NCBI GenBank assembly: GCA_049583715.1
Contig: JBAUWJ010000274.1
Coordinates: forward strand, 1 to 15,014
Direction: 5' to 3'
Length of the DNA stretch: 15,014 nucleotides
Origin: JAANXG01 sp049583715
Lineage (GTDB): Bacteria > Pseudomonadota > Gammaproteobacteria > Arenicellales > JAANXG01
This document shows positions 1 to 7,130 of this stretch, in pieces. The position numbers were made by a program, and so were the translations under genes. Each line of letters begins with the position of its first letter. Positions within the stretch are counted from its first letter, which is position 1. The notes below the pieces were generated by a model that saw only the letters and a list, made by a program, of their open reading frames with translations, was not told where the DNA came from and ran no database searches.

Positions 1-86
1 GTCATTGCGAGCGCAGCGAAGCAATCCAGGATGCCTGCCATTGCACGCTTTCTGGATTGCTTCGTCGCGTCGCTCCTCGCAATGAC
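1..86. repeat. Dispersed palindromic repeat (GTCATTGCGAGC type)
   Basis: Positions 1-29 and 52-86 form a long imperfect inverted repeat. Both arms begin, read inward, with GTCATTGCGAG and end with GAAGCAATCCAG; the right arm carries a few extra bases. The left arm starts at the first base of the window, so the element may extend further. Repeats with GTCATTGCGAG...GAAGCAATCC are known as dispersed intergenic elements in many bacterial genomes. It lies 20 bases past the stop of the methyltransferase gene and its hairpin could also end that transcript. Confidence 0.8.
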
Positions 87-105
87 GGCATTAATCAGAG
101 CTTCC

Positions 106-570
106 CTAGATCCAGCGACGAACGCGCGAGCGGTACTCGCGCCATTGGTCGCCAAACTTCGCTTCGAGATATCGCTCTTCGGCCAGCGCCAGGTTGTGCA
201 CGAGGAACGCGAGGACAACAACGACCGCAGTGCCGGTGGCGGTGTTCAGGAGCAGCGCCAGGCCGAGCAGACCTATTGTGCCGCCTGTGTAGATGGGATT
301 ACGGCTGAATCGAAACGGGCCGCTGGTGACCAGTTGGGCGGTTGCCTTGGCGGGGTTCGGGCTTTCCCCCGGCCGCAACAAGCCGCTCACACCCCAGGCC
401 CACAAGCCGAGACCGAGCATCAACACCGGAATGCCCACCGCCAGCGAGACAACTCGCGGCAGGAACGGTACCGGCACTAACAGATCGAGAACCACGATGA
501 GAGCGAGCGCTACGATGGGCGCCACATGCGGCGAGACTGCGTACTCCGGAATGTCGAGATCGGCAGGCAA
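106..570 (-). CDS. Isoprenylcysteine carboxylmethyltransferase-family membrane protein
   Basis: A 154-residue polytopic membrane protein of the ICMT/PEMT-like methyltransferase superfamily. Hydrophobic segments lie at about residues 15-35, 40-62 and 95-125. The C-terminal half carries the family signature: a GPFRFSRNPIYTG block near residues 85-97, where the R-x-P-Y element helps bind S-adenosylmethionine, then an acidic EERYLEAKFG block and a closing YRSRVRRWI. Bacterial members of this length are usually of unknown substrate; they methylate small molecules or lipids rather than prenylated proteins. The start is a TTG at 570, chosen because a near-perfect Shine-Dalgarno sequence sits just upstream. 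It lies 293 bases downstream of the DUF4863 gene on the same strand, so co-transcription is possible but not obvious. Confidence 0.85.
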   Translation of the reverse strand: MPADLDIPEYAVSPHVAPIVALALIVVLDLLVPVPFLPRVVSLAVGIPVLMLGLGLWAWGVSGLLRPGESPNPAKATAQLVTSGPFRFSRNPIYTGGTIGLLGLALLLNTATGTAVVVVLAFLVHNLALAEERYLEAKFGDQWREYRSRVRRWI

Positions 571-573
571 CCG

Positions 574-583
574 TCACCTCCTT
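574..583 (-). promoter_or_regulatory. Strong Shine-Dalgarno deciding a TTG start
   Basis: On the minus strand AAGGAGGTGA lies three bases before the TTG at 570 (six bases from AGGAGG). This is nearly the full anti-16S complement. No ATG or GTG in the frame has a comparable site, so the TTG start of the methyltransferase is well supported. Confidence 0.75.
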
Positions 584-812
584 GCTGGTAACCGGGTGTC
601 CGGCCAAACGATAGCAGATCCAAAAGAGGCGAAGAAAGGTCATTCGTCGTCAGTTCGGGCAGCTCGTCTCTACCTGACTCCGCATCCCGGAATCGACAGA
701 TTGTGGCCTCCCCCGCCGCTTGCGGCCATCCAGAACACAACCTTGCCTTGCGACTTCAGATGCTCCTGCATCGTCCGCCGGAGTCACCTGCGTATCGCAA
801 CGACCTCGTCCC

Positions 813-834
813 AAAGGCGCTCTCGCCGGCCTTT
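813..834. terminator. Possible hairpin terminator after the DUF4863 gene
   Basis: AAAGGC at 813-818 pairs with GCCTTT at 829-834 around a ten-base GC-rich loop. It lies about 30 bases beyond the stop codon of the minus-strand DUF4863 gene. The U-run is short and interrupted, so this is a weak call. The rest of the 571-863 gap shows no convincing ORF or RNA gene. Confidence 0.3.
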
Positions 835-863
835 TGACGATCGCAGCAGTGGCCGCCGCCACA

Positions 864-1340
864 CTACGCGGCGGACCGCCCCGTAAACTCGATCTCGCCC
901 CCCGGCAGCATGTACAGCACCAGCGAGCGGCCGCCCTTCACCGTGGGAAAGTGGTCCGATCCCGCCTCGAAGACGCACCACCCGCGCGGATGACCATTGA
1001 ACCGCGCGTCCTCGTCCACCGGCATCACCATGCAGATCTCGCCGTTGGGGTGCCGATGATGGGGACCGACGACGTTCTCGAGGTCAACCACGTCGACACT
1101 CAGGCCATGGGTTTCACCGGCAGGCTCGATGACGCGGCCGAACCGCCGGCCCTTCTCGCCCTGAGCGCACATCCAGCCCGCGGAGATGGCGCCGTGGCAA
1201 GCGTCTTCGATGGCACGAAAGAGCTCCCCATCCCGGGGAAACCGGGAGTTCAGCAGGTCCGCCAGGCTTGGGTCGACGGCCTTGCCTGCGACCGCACTGA
1301 GCACGGGCTCGAGCAGGGATTGAAATTCCTGGACATTCAT
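864..1340 (-). CDS. DUF4863 / 4-hydroxylaminobenzoate lyase (PnbB)-like protein
   Basis: A 158-residue protein recognised as DUF4863, the family that includes PnbB, the hydroxylaminobenzoate lyase of 4-nitrobenzoate degradation (4-hydroxylaminobenzoate to protocatechuate plus ammonia). The N-terminal 60 residues are helical. The second half looks like a small cupin-type beta barrel: THGLSVDVVDL, then GPHHRHPNGEICMVMP near residues 93-108, with a His cluster plus Glu as likely metal ligands, then GWCVFEAGSDHFPTVKGG and LVLYMLPGGEIEFTG at the end. Length fits the family. The ATG start follows GGAGGTGA with a nine-base spacer. It is divergent from the AurF-like diiron gene, and a link between them is plausible because AurF enzymes make 4-hydroxylaminobenzoate. 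The exact substrate here is not proven. Confidence 0.75.
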   Translation of the reverse strand: MNVQEFQSLLEPVLSAVAGKAVDPSLADLLNSRFPRDGELFRAIEDACHGAISAGWMCAQGEKGRRFGRVIEPAGETHGLSVDVVDLENVVGPHHRHPNGEICMVMPVDEDARFNGHPRGWCVFEAGSDHFPTVKGGRSLVLYMLPGGEIEFTGRSAA

Positions 1341-1459
1341 AGGACAGCGTCACCTCCGGCCTCATAGCACGGTGATTGCAGTCTCTGTAAGGTACCAGCA
1401 TTCTGCCACGGATCCGAGTCCGGGATCCCGATCCCAGCGATGATGGGGCATCCCACTTC

Positions 1460-1552
1460 CAGTGACAGACCGCGGTTCCGTCCCACGCCATCGATGTACC
1501 CGCCCATACAGGCAAGCAGCATGACGCAAAACGTGGTGCGTCCCCATTTCTA
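1460..1552. repeat. Degenerate copy of the GGGACAGACCACG inverted repeat
   Basis: The left arm AGTGACAGACCGCGGTTCCG starts at 1461 and the right arm AAAACGTGGTGCGTCCCC at 1528. Both match, with several changes, the arms of the clearer copies at 12906-12987 and 14918-15010. This is the most decayed of the three copies. Confidence 0.55.
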
Positions 1553-1610
1553 CACCCGCTGTGAAGACGGGAGGCAACAGAGCAATGGGTCGTTATCGAA
1601 CTGTTACAGA

Positions 1611-1644
1611 CCGGAAACGCCCGCACGCTGCCGGCCGTTTCCGG
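1611..1644. promoter_or_regulatory. 9-bp inverted repeat upstream of the AurF-like gene
   Basis: CCGGAAACG at 1611-1619 and CGTTTCCGG at 1636-1644 form a perfect inverted repeat with a 16-base spacer. It lies 150 bases before the AurF-like start. It could be an operator or a transcript hairpin; no T-run follows. Confidence 0.35.
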
Positions 1645-1793
1645 CAACGATTCGACAACACAACCGCCCGGGTCTGACATCTGCAGGATACGTCCGGGAT
1701 CTATCGTGGCACCTGCCGAAAAGTGTAGCCACAGGTCCGGCGAGGGAGCGGGCGGAAGTTCTCAATCATTCTTGAAAATCGGAGTGACCGAGT

Positions 1794-2723
1794 ATGCAGA
1801 CCCAAACCTACCAAGTAGACACCGACAGGTATGCTCGATGCATTGCGGCGTCCAAGCGCATCCGTTGGGACATCGACCAGGACGTGATCCGCGGCCGGGA
1901 GTTCGACTTCTCGCAGAAGTTTCTTCCCGACGGGCTTTCGAAAGTCAACGAGCTGGATTTCCTGACGGATCACGAGCAGCGGTTTCTGAGCCAGATACAG
2001 GGCCGCAGCTATGCCAACATCTTCGGGCTGGTCGAGCGCTTTATCAACGCCAAGGTCCTCGAGGTCAGCCGCGACCACTGGTTTGGCAACCAGACAGCGC
2101 TGGAAGGACTGGTCCGGTTCAGCGATGAGGAGATCAAGCACCAGGAGCTGTTCCGCCGGATAGAGAAGCTGGCGGCTCAGCGGATGCCGGAAGGCTACAC
2201 CTTCCTGCCTGATCCGAACGAAGTAGCCAGGGTGGTGCTTGGCAAGTCCACCTGGGCGGTGCTGGCGCTGACATGCCATATAGAGCTGTTCGTTCTGCTC
2301 CACTACAGGCAAAGCATCGGTCCGGAGGATAACCTGTCCCAGCTCTGGAAGGATGTTTTCCTGTTCCACGCCAAGGAAGAATCCCAGCACGCCATCATGG
2401 ACGAGCTCGAGTGGGCGCGGGAGAACAGCAAGCTAACGGACAGTGAACGCGATCAGGCTGTAGACGACTTGATCGCGCTGGTCGCGGCCGTCGACGGTAT
2501 CCTGCAAGCCCAGGCCGCCGCCGATGCCGACTACTTCATCGGCACCTGCAGGCGCCGGCTGACCGACGGGCAGGCCCAGTCGATAAGGGATGGTGTGCTG
2601 CGTGCCTACCGCTGGCAGTACATCGTGTCGGGAGTTCAGGACCGCTTCCCGGAGGTGTTGGGCAGGTTCATCAACGCGGAGCAGGGGCAGCGCATTCAGG
2701 CCGCTCTGGCTCCAATCATGTAA
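1794..2723 (+). CDS. AurF-like diiron N-oxygenase homologue (ferritin-like)
   Basis: A 309-residue, mostly helical soluble protein with a ferritin-like diiron centre. Candidate ligands, in order, are E81 (LVERF), E113 and H116 (DEEIKH), E164 (TCHIEL), then H192, E196 and H199 (FHAKEESQH). The usual set is E, ExxH, E, ExxH. The extra His four residues before the last ExxH is a hallmark of AurF, the p-aminobenzoate N-oxygenase, as I recall its structure. AurF-type enzymes turn aryl amines into hydroxylamino, nitroso or nitro compounds with O2. Length is close to the family norm (about 300-340). The ATG is preceded by GGAG with a nine-base spacer. The divergent neighbour is PnbB-like, which suggests aminoaromatic metabolism. 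Alternatives are an AurF-superfamily oxygenase acting on another amine, or a ferritin-like protein of other function. Confidence 0.75.
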   Translation: MQTQTYQVDTDRYARCIAASKRIRWDIDQDVIRGREFDFSQKFLPDGLSKVNELDFLTDHEQRFLSQIQGRSYANIFGLVERFINAKVLEVSRDHWFGNQTALEGLVRFSDEEIKHQELFRRIEKLAAQRMPEGYTFLPDPNEVARVVLGKSTWAVLALTCHIELFVLLHYRQSIGPEDNLSQLWKDVFLFHAKEESQHAIMDELEWARENSKLTDSERDQAVDDLIALVAAVDGILQAQAAADADYFIGTCRRRLTDGQAQSIRDGVLRAYRWQYIVSGVQDRFPEVLGRFINAEQGQRIQAALAPIM

Positions 2724-2756
2724 GGTGACGTTTCCCGAGTGCCGGAGTATTTGTGA

Positions 2757-2794
2757 AGCGGGGCCCCGCCGACAATATGTCGAGGGGCCCCGCT
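2757..2794. terminator. Strong GC hairpin between convergent genes
   Basis: AGCGGGGCCCC at 2757-2767 pairs perfectly with GGGGCCCCGCT at 2784-2794. Inside, CGAC pairs with GTCG around an AATAT loop. It sits 33 bases after the AurF-like stop and about 160 bases beyond the end of the minus-strand carboxylase operon, so it could serve both. Neither side has a good T-run, so termination may not be purely intrinsic. The rest of the 2724-2957 gap shows nothing else. Confidence 0.7.
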
Positions 2795-2957
2795 CTCACT
2801 GTTTGCTCGTCATCAGGCACCGAAACCAAGCTTGGCCACTAACGGGGAGCCGGAGTGGAACACAACGATGGTCGCAAGCAAAGCTTTCGGTCTTCGGCGT
2901 GGTCAGGCTACCCCCTTCGCGGCCTTCTTCGTGCTGTGGTCATATTCTTGTTCCCCT

Positions 2958-3206
2958 TCAGCTCTTTTCGACCCGCGCCAAAGGTTCTCCAGGCTGGATT
3001 TCTCCTTCATTTTCCACCATAAATTCGACGACCCTGCCCGCGATTCCGGCCTTCACCTCGTGATAAGACTTCATCACTTCGATCAGGCCGATCGTATCGT
3101 CCGCCCCGACGGTATCTCCTTCGTTAACGTAAGGCTCAGCTTCGGGACTGGGTCGCCGATAAAAGATGCCAGGCAGATGCGCCTCAACGATATGCTCTTC
3201 AGCCAT
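2958..3206 (-). CDS. Small biotin carboxyl carrier protein (biotin/lipoyl domain)
   Basis: An 82-residue stand-alone biotinyl domain, last gene of the leftward carboxylase operon. It should carry the biotin that moves carboxylate from the biotin carboxylase to the carboxyltransferase. The attachment motif is EVMKSYHEV, with K46 as the biotin-bearing lysine; standard carriers have an (E)AMKM-type motif, so the residue after Lys is Ser instead of Met. GIFYRRPSPEAEPYV near residues 13-27 is typical of AccB C-terminal domains, and VGADDTIGLIE leads into the motif. The long Pro/Ala-rich N-terminal part of AccB is absent. AGGAG precedes the ATG with a nine-base spacer, and 42 bases separate it from the upstream PxpC-like gene. 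Confidence 0.88.
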   Translation of the reverse strand: MAEEHIVEAHLPGIFYRRPSPEAEPYVNEGDTVGADDTIGLIEVMKSYHEVKAGIAGRVVEFMVENEGEIQPGEPLARVEKS

Positions 3207-3248
3207 CCCATTGATCTCCTGTTAAGATTTTCAAATTCGCAACCTGGT

Positions 3249-4229
3249 TTACGCCTGGCGCAGGGATTCCTTGGAGCAGGTCCGAGTCAACTGCCGCGCC
3301 AAGTGCTGCGCTTCGTCCACGGAAATCTCCCGGAGATGAAGGATTTCTCCCGGCCTTGCCTGACCGAGCTTCCAGAAACCCACTTGCGGCACGGTGAACG
3401 GATTGATAAAGCCCCCCATGCTGGGTCCGTCCTTCACCAGAATGATGGGTGTCAGGCCGCACAGATTGATCGCACCGTTCGGATAGCCCTGATCGATGAT
3501 GTTCGAGGGCTCCGAACCGTGTTCCGGTCGTTTGTGCAAGGCCTTTTCGGCAAATGTCAGCTTGTCGCCGGGGCCTTCGAGCCGGAAACCCGTCCGGTCG
3601 GACTTGGGAGAAAGCTTCCAATCCGCATCCAGGAATGTCTTCTTGCCGGCTTCGTCCAGCCAGTCGTCGTTGGGTCCGGCGACGACTTCCACGTCCCAGT
3701 GCCTGTCCGTGGAAAACCGCGGACGTGCTTCCTCGACCACAGCCATATCAGGCGTCCCCTGCGCATCGCCCACGGGGATTTGCTGGCCTTCCTTGATGGC
3801 GTGGCCTTCGAAACCGCCCACCCCCGCCTTGTGAAAGGTGGAGCGCGACCCGAGCCAGGGCTCGGTGCGGATGCCGCCGGCGACCGCGATATAGCCGCGT
3901 GCGCCCGTTCTGGCGTGGGAGAGTGCGAGCGTCTGTCCGGCCTTGACCGCATAACTTCGCCACAGATCGAGTGGCGCGCCGTCCAGTGCCGGGGCCATGT
4001 CGGCGCCGGTCACGGCAACCACCGTGTCCTTATCAAACCGAAGCTCCGGCCCGATGAACTGGCACTCCAGTCCGGCCTCACCCGGCTCGTTACCCACCAG
4101 GACATTGGCGAGGCGAAAGGACCAACTGTCCATGGGACCCGAAGGCGGAAAGCCCTGATTCCAGTAGCCGATACGTCCCGGATAGTCCTGAACAGAGGTT
4201 TCCAGCCCGGCCTTGATCACTTCAAACAT
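3249..4229 (-). CDS. Biotin-dependent carboxyltransferase, PxpC/KipA (AHS2, CT_A_B) family
   Basis: A 326-residue protein of the family that includes KipA, PxpC of bacterial 5-oxoprolinase and the A-B half of the urea carboxylase carboxyltransferase domain. Visible signatures are TSVQDYPGRIGYWNQG at 11-26, PPSGPMD at 28-34, RGYIAVAGGI at 111-120 with WLGSRST at 125-131, and TPIILVKDGPSMGGF further on, matching the family's conserved TP..L..D....GG block. An open frame runs 87 codons further upstream, but the ATG at 4229 is the start: a GGGGGGA ribosome site precedes it, family homology begins at once, and the upstream extension would overlap the preceding gene. It follows the PxpB-like gene by 16 bases. 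With biotin carboxylase and carrier genes alongside, it is more likely part of a biotin-dependent enzyme than a simple PxpABC. Confidence 0.88.
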   Translation of the reverse strand: MFEVIKAGLETSVQDYPGRIGYWNQGFPPSGPMDSWSFRLANVLVGNEPGEAGLECQFIGPELRFDKDTVVAVTGADMAPALDGAPLDLWRSYAVKAGQTLALSHARTGARGYIAVAGGIRTEPWLGSRSTFHKAGVGGFEGHAIKEGQQIPVGDAQGTPDMAVVEEARPRFSTDRHWDVEVVAGPNDDWLDEAGKKTFLDADWKLSPKSDRTGFRLEGPGDKLTFAEKALHKRPEHGSEPSNIIDQGYPNGAINLCGLTPIILVKDGPSMGGFINPFTVPQVGFWKLGQARPGEILHLREISVDEAQHLARQLTRTCSKESLRQA

Positions 4230-4245
4230 GACATTTCCCCCCGCG

Positions 4246-5115
4246 TCAGAACCGCTGCGTCTCATCGATCCCCGCCACCCACTCCTTGTACTGGGCGACC
4301 GAGAATTTCTGGTACTCCACCAGATTGTACTGGTAAGTACCGTCCGCCACCTTGGCCTCCACGTATTCGAACTCTTCCACCGAGCACGGCACGAAACGAA
4401 TGCGGTCGCCCGGCTGAAAGAGGCATATGCTGCTCTCGAAGACCGGGAATCGCCGCTCCGTGTCCCAGATGGGCACTGCGGTGCGCGCAAAGACCTGGTA
4501 TCCGCCGGGCAGAAGCTCCGGATAGATAGCCGTCGACATGCCGCCCATACCTACCGTGCCCTTGGGAGTCCACGTGCGCGGCGGATTGTATTTGGGCGCC
4601 ACCAGGCGACAACGCGGATCCAGCGGCATGCAGAAAGGCAGGCCGGGCCAGAAGCCCAGGGAGGCCACCCAGTATTCCGTGCCGGAATGCACGCGGACCA
4701 ACTGGTCCACATCCACGAGTCCGTTCAACTCGGCGACGAACTCCGGATCGGGCGTCTTTTTCGCAATTTTCTTGATGTAGTCTTCGACGCACTCCTTGGT
4801 CCACGGATCCAGATATACCGTGGGAAAACAGAAAAGACGGCTCGGCAACTCGATTTCATCCGAGGAGCCCAGCGACGCGACCAGCCGATGCATCTCGCGC
4901 TGGAGGTCCACGAAGGAGATCAATTCGGGATCGTAGTGGATCAAGGTCGACGCGAAGCATGGCGCCGTCTCCAGGACGCCCTTGGTCTTCTCCTCAGATA
5001 TCGCATTGGCGAGATTCTGACCGCGGAAGTTCAGCTCGAGGTTCATCTCGTCACCGAATTCGATGAGCATGTAGCGGTCACCGCCCGGCAGGAATTTCGG
5101 TTCTTCATAAATCAT
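4246..5115 (-). CDS. Carboxyltransferase subunit, PxpB/KipI (AHS1, CT_C_D) family
   Basis: A 289-residue protein of the KipI/PxpB family, the C-D half of the urea-carboxylase-type carboxyltransferase. Key blocks are the N-terminal GGDRYMLIEFGDE (residues 11-23), GFWPGLPF at 154-161, LDPRCRLVAPKYNPPR at 165-180, and GTVGMGGMSTAIYPELLPGG at 186-205, where most members read GSVGIAGxQTGIYPxxxPGG. The usual family length is about 220-240 residues. Here a charged and aromatic C-terminal tail of about 50 residues follows the core, containing VEEFEYVEAKVADG and YQKFSVAQYKEW. The start is an ATG with GGGGAGGA six bases upstream. It follows the biotin carboxylase gene by 18 bases. PxpB and PxpC normally work as a complex. 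Confidence 0.87.
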   Translation of the reverse strand: MIYEEPKFLPGGDRYMLIEFGDEMNLELNFRGQNLANAISEEKTKGVLETAPCFASTLIHYDPELISFVDLQREMHRLVASLGSSDEIELPSRLFCFPTVYLDPWTKECVEDYIKKIAKKTPDPEFVAELNGLVDVDQLVRVHSGTEYWVASLGFWPGLPFCMPLDPRCRLVAPKYNPPRTWTPKGTVGMGGMSTAIYPELLPGGYQVFARTAVPIWDTERRFPVFESSICLFQPGDRIRFVPCSVEEFEYVEAKVADGTYQYNLVEYQKFSVAQYKEWVAGIDETQRF

Positions 5116-5133
5116 GTCTGTCCTCCCCAGCGC

Positions 5134-6507
5134 TCAATGTTCGGCCTGCAGCAATGTGGATTCATGGTCCTTGATGAACGAAGTAAGCGTCTCACCACGG
5201 CCAAAGGCCTCGTGGCGGAGCACGCCGATCAGAAAAGGGATGTTGGTTCGGATGCCTTCGACGCGTGCGCGTGAAAGCACTGCACCTGCGTGTTCTATAG
5301 TCTCCTGCCGGTCCCCGCCGTGCACGATAACCTTGGCGATAAGGGGATCGTAGTACGGGCTTACGCGCGACCCGCTTTCATAACCTGCGTCCAGGCGTAC
5401 GCCGTCGTCGATCGGTATCTCGAACCGTTCGATCAATCCGGGCTGGGGCAGGAAGTTTGCATAGGGATCTTCCGCATATATGCGGAGCTCGATCGCATGC
5501 CCCTCTCGCCTGATTGCCTCCTGACGCAGTCCGGGATGATTGCCTCCCGCAATCCGAATCTGGTGGGCCACGATGTCTTCCCCTGTGACCATTTCGGTCA
5601 CCGGATGCTCCACCTGAATGCGGGTATTCATCTCGAGAAAATAGAAGGCACCGGTCTCATCGTCGAAAACGAACTCCACCGTGCCGGCTCCTGCGTAGCC
5701 CTGACGACCTGCCAGGGCGACCGCGGCCCCGGTCATCTGCGCCCGAATGGAATCATCGAGCGCGGCGGAGGGCGCTTCCTCGACGACCTTCTGGTAGCGC
5801 CGTTGTATGGAGCATTCCCGCTCGAACAGGTGTACGGCCCTGCCGTCGCCATGCCCCAGCACCTGCACCTCGATATGGCGCGCGCGGGGTATGAACTTCT
5901 CCAGAAAAACCGTTTCGTCGCCGAAGTTGGCCTTGGCCAGCCCCTGCGTAGTCTGCGTCGCCCTGTGCAACTGCTCGGGCGCATCCACCCGCTGCATTCC
6001 GATGCCGCCACCACCCGCCGCCGCCTTGACCAGCAATGGGAACCCAACTCCTCTCGCGGCTGCATCCAGACCGACGGGATTGGCGCCGCTGACGGGATCA
6101 CTTCCGGGCAGAACAGGCACCCCGGCCTCCATGGCCAGGCGACGCGCGCGGACCTTGTCCCCCATGTCGCGAATGCTCTCGGACCGGGGTCCGATCCAGA
6201 TCAGTCCTGCGGTGCCAACGGCATCGGCGAAGCGGGTGTTTTCCGCGAGAAACCCATAGCCGGGATGTACGGCGTCGGCACCGGTCTCCAGAGCAGCCTC
6301 GATCAGTTTTTCGATGTTCAGGTAACTGTGCTGTGCCCGTGCCGGCCCGACGACGCGATGCTCGTCGGCGCTGCGCACGTGCAAGGCGTCCACATCCGCC
6401 TCGGAGCAGACGGCGACACTGGCGATACCCAATTCACGGCAGCTGCGCGCTATCCGGCAGGCGATCTCACCGCGGTTCGCGATCAGCACCTTATTGATGC
6501 GCGCCAT
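5134..6507 (-). CDS. Biotin carboxylase (AccC-like, urea-carboxylase-type locus)
   Basis: A 457-residue ATP-grasp biotin carboxylase, first gene of the operon. It uses ATP and bicarbonate to carboxylate biotin on the carrier protein. Motifs in order: KVLIANRGEIACRI at 6-19, HPGYGFLAEN at 81-90, the glycine-rich ATP loop KAAAGGGGIGM at 161-171, HIEVQVLG at 211-218, ECSIQRRYQKVVEEAPS at 231-247, and the catalytic EMNTRIQVEHPVTE at 292-305. All expected catalytic residues appear present. Length matches stand-alone AccC (about 450). ATG 6507 is preferred to GTG 6513, because GGAG at 6513-6516 lies five bases before the ATG and overlaps the GTG. The position next to pxpB/pxpC-like genes argues against this being the acetyl-CoA carboxylase subunit of fatty acid synthesis. 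Confidence 0.93.
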   Translation of the reverse strand: MARINKVLIANRGEIACRIARSCRELGIASVAVCSEADVDALHVRSADEHRVVGPARAQHSYLNIEKLIEAALETGADAVHPGYGFLAENTRFADAVGTAGLIWIGPRSESIRDMGDKVRARRLAMEAGVPVLPGSDPVSGANPVGLDAAARGVGFPLLVKAAAGGGGIGMQRVDAPEQLHRATQTTQGLAKANFGDETVFLEKFIPRARHIEVQVLGHGDGRAVHLFERECSIQRRYQKVVEEAPSAALDDSIRAQMTGAAVALAGRQGYAGAGTVEFVFDDETGAFYFLEMNTRIQVEHPVTEMVTGEDIVAHQIRIAGGNHPGLRQEAIRREGHAIELRIYAEDPYANFLPQPGLIERFEIPIDDGVRLDAGYESGSRVSPYYDPLIAKVIVHGGDRQETIEHAGAVLSRARVEGIRTNIPFLIGVLRHEAFGRGETLTSFIKDHESTLLQAEH

Positions 6508-6883
6508 CGACACTCCGCCTCGAGCTCACACTGGACAGGACTGAACATCCTCGCGCGAGAAGCTCTTACTCATATCGCAATTGACGCTCGTTCTTCACAT
6601 GGTTATCGCGACGCTACGCGGTCTTCTTCCCATGCATCGGCCGTACTGCGGAGAGTACCGCCACCAAGGCCTTGGCCGTTGTCGCATTGTAAAACGGGCC
6701 GCGCCCTGATCCAAAAAACCGGGAGAAAGAAGCAATAATATAACCCACACGCCGCGCAAAAGATACTTGCGCGCTCCCCGTCGCGAAACCGCTTGAGCTG
6801 TCCACTTCGGACGCCGGCTTTACGACGGTCGATGGCCGCTCGTGGGGGAACGCCGGGGAAACGCCCGAATCCATGTTCTCGCC

Positions 6884-6913
6884 TTGACACGGCCGCCATT
6901 TGCCGCGTCTAAT
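6884..6913 (+). promoter_or_regulatory. Sigma70-like promoter for the transporter operon
   Basis: A perfect -35 TTGACA (6884-6889) is followed after 18 bases by TCTAAT (6908-6913), one mismatch from TATAAT. It lies upstream of the TorT-like gene in a local AT-rich patch. Transcription would start near 6920. Confidence 0.55.
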
Positions 6914-7046
6914 AATTTGGGGTACGTGGATGCATGGCTCTAAGGGTGCCCCGGTCACGCGTCGTGGTTTGCCAGCGCCGTGACCCCTGCCGAGAGCACG
7001 CTTGCGCGCCGCGCGAGAGAAGCGGAGTCAATAACGAGGATCGCCG

Positions 7047-7130
7047 ATGGAGGAACATCCGTGGGCCTGGCCCAGAGCTTTCTGCGCGGGGTGCATACTT
7101 CTGTATGCATGCCCAAATTTCTACAGATGA
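7047..7130 (+). CDS. Possible 27-residue leader ORF upstream of the TorT-like gene
   Basis: An ATG at 7047, with GAGGA eight bases upstream, opens a 27-codon frame ending in TGA at 7130, 32 bases before the TorT-like ATG. The peptide is rich in Trp, Cys and aromatics (it begins MEEHPWAWPRAFC). Its 3' part runs across the palindrome at 7092-7109. It may be a translated leader or a chance frame; no family is recognised. Confidence 0.2.
   Translation: MEEHPWAWPRAFCAGCILLYACPNFYR
7092..7109. promoter_or_regulatory. Perfect 7-bp palindrome, candidate operator
   Basis: TGCATAC at 7092-7098 and GTATGCA at 7103-7109 are exact inverted copies separated by TTCT. Short AT-centred palindromes like this are typical of dimeric repressors such as GntR-type proteins. 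It lies 54 bases before the TorT-like start and downstream of the predicted promoter, where a bound repressor could block elongation, or it may mark a second promoter. No regulator gene lies in the window. Confidence 0.45.

Larger units (their letters stand above)
1341..1793. other. Divergent intergenic region, DUF4863 / AurF-like
   Basis: This 453-base region between divergent genes holds no convincing ORF. It contains the two Shine-Dalgarno sites, a 14-base palindrome GGGATC-CC-GATCCC at 1422-1435, a degenerate REP-like inverted repeat at 1460-1552, and a 9-bp inverted repeat at 1611-1644. I see no clear -35/-10 pair for either gene. Either palindrome could be a regulator site, but nothing in the sequence identifies the regulator. 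Confidence 0.5.

Noticed and set aside
1..86. CRISPR-like repeat
   Set aside because: It is a single inverted repeat without regularly spaced direct copies or spacers.
4230..4490. Upstream extension of the PxpC-like gene
   Set aside because: It would overlap the end of the PxpB-like gene, has no homology to the family, and a good ribosome site precedes the ATG at 4229.
2832..4529. A 565-codon open frame on the plus strand across the carrier and PxpC-like genes
   Set aside because: It is antisense to two genes with clear family motifs, shows no recognisable domain, and long antisense frames are expected in GC-rich coding DNA.
5290..6738. A 482-codon plus-strand frame opposite the biotin carboxylase
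   Set aside because: It is a shadow of the biotin carboxylase frame, with low-complexity composition and no ribosome site of note.
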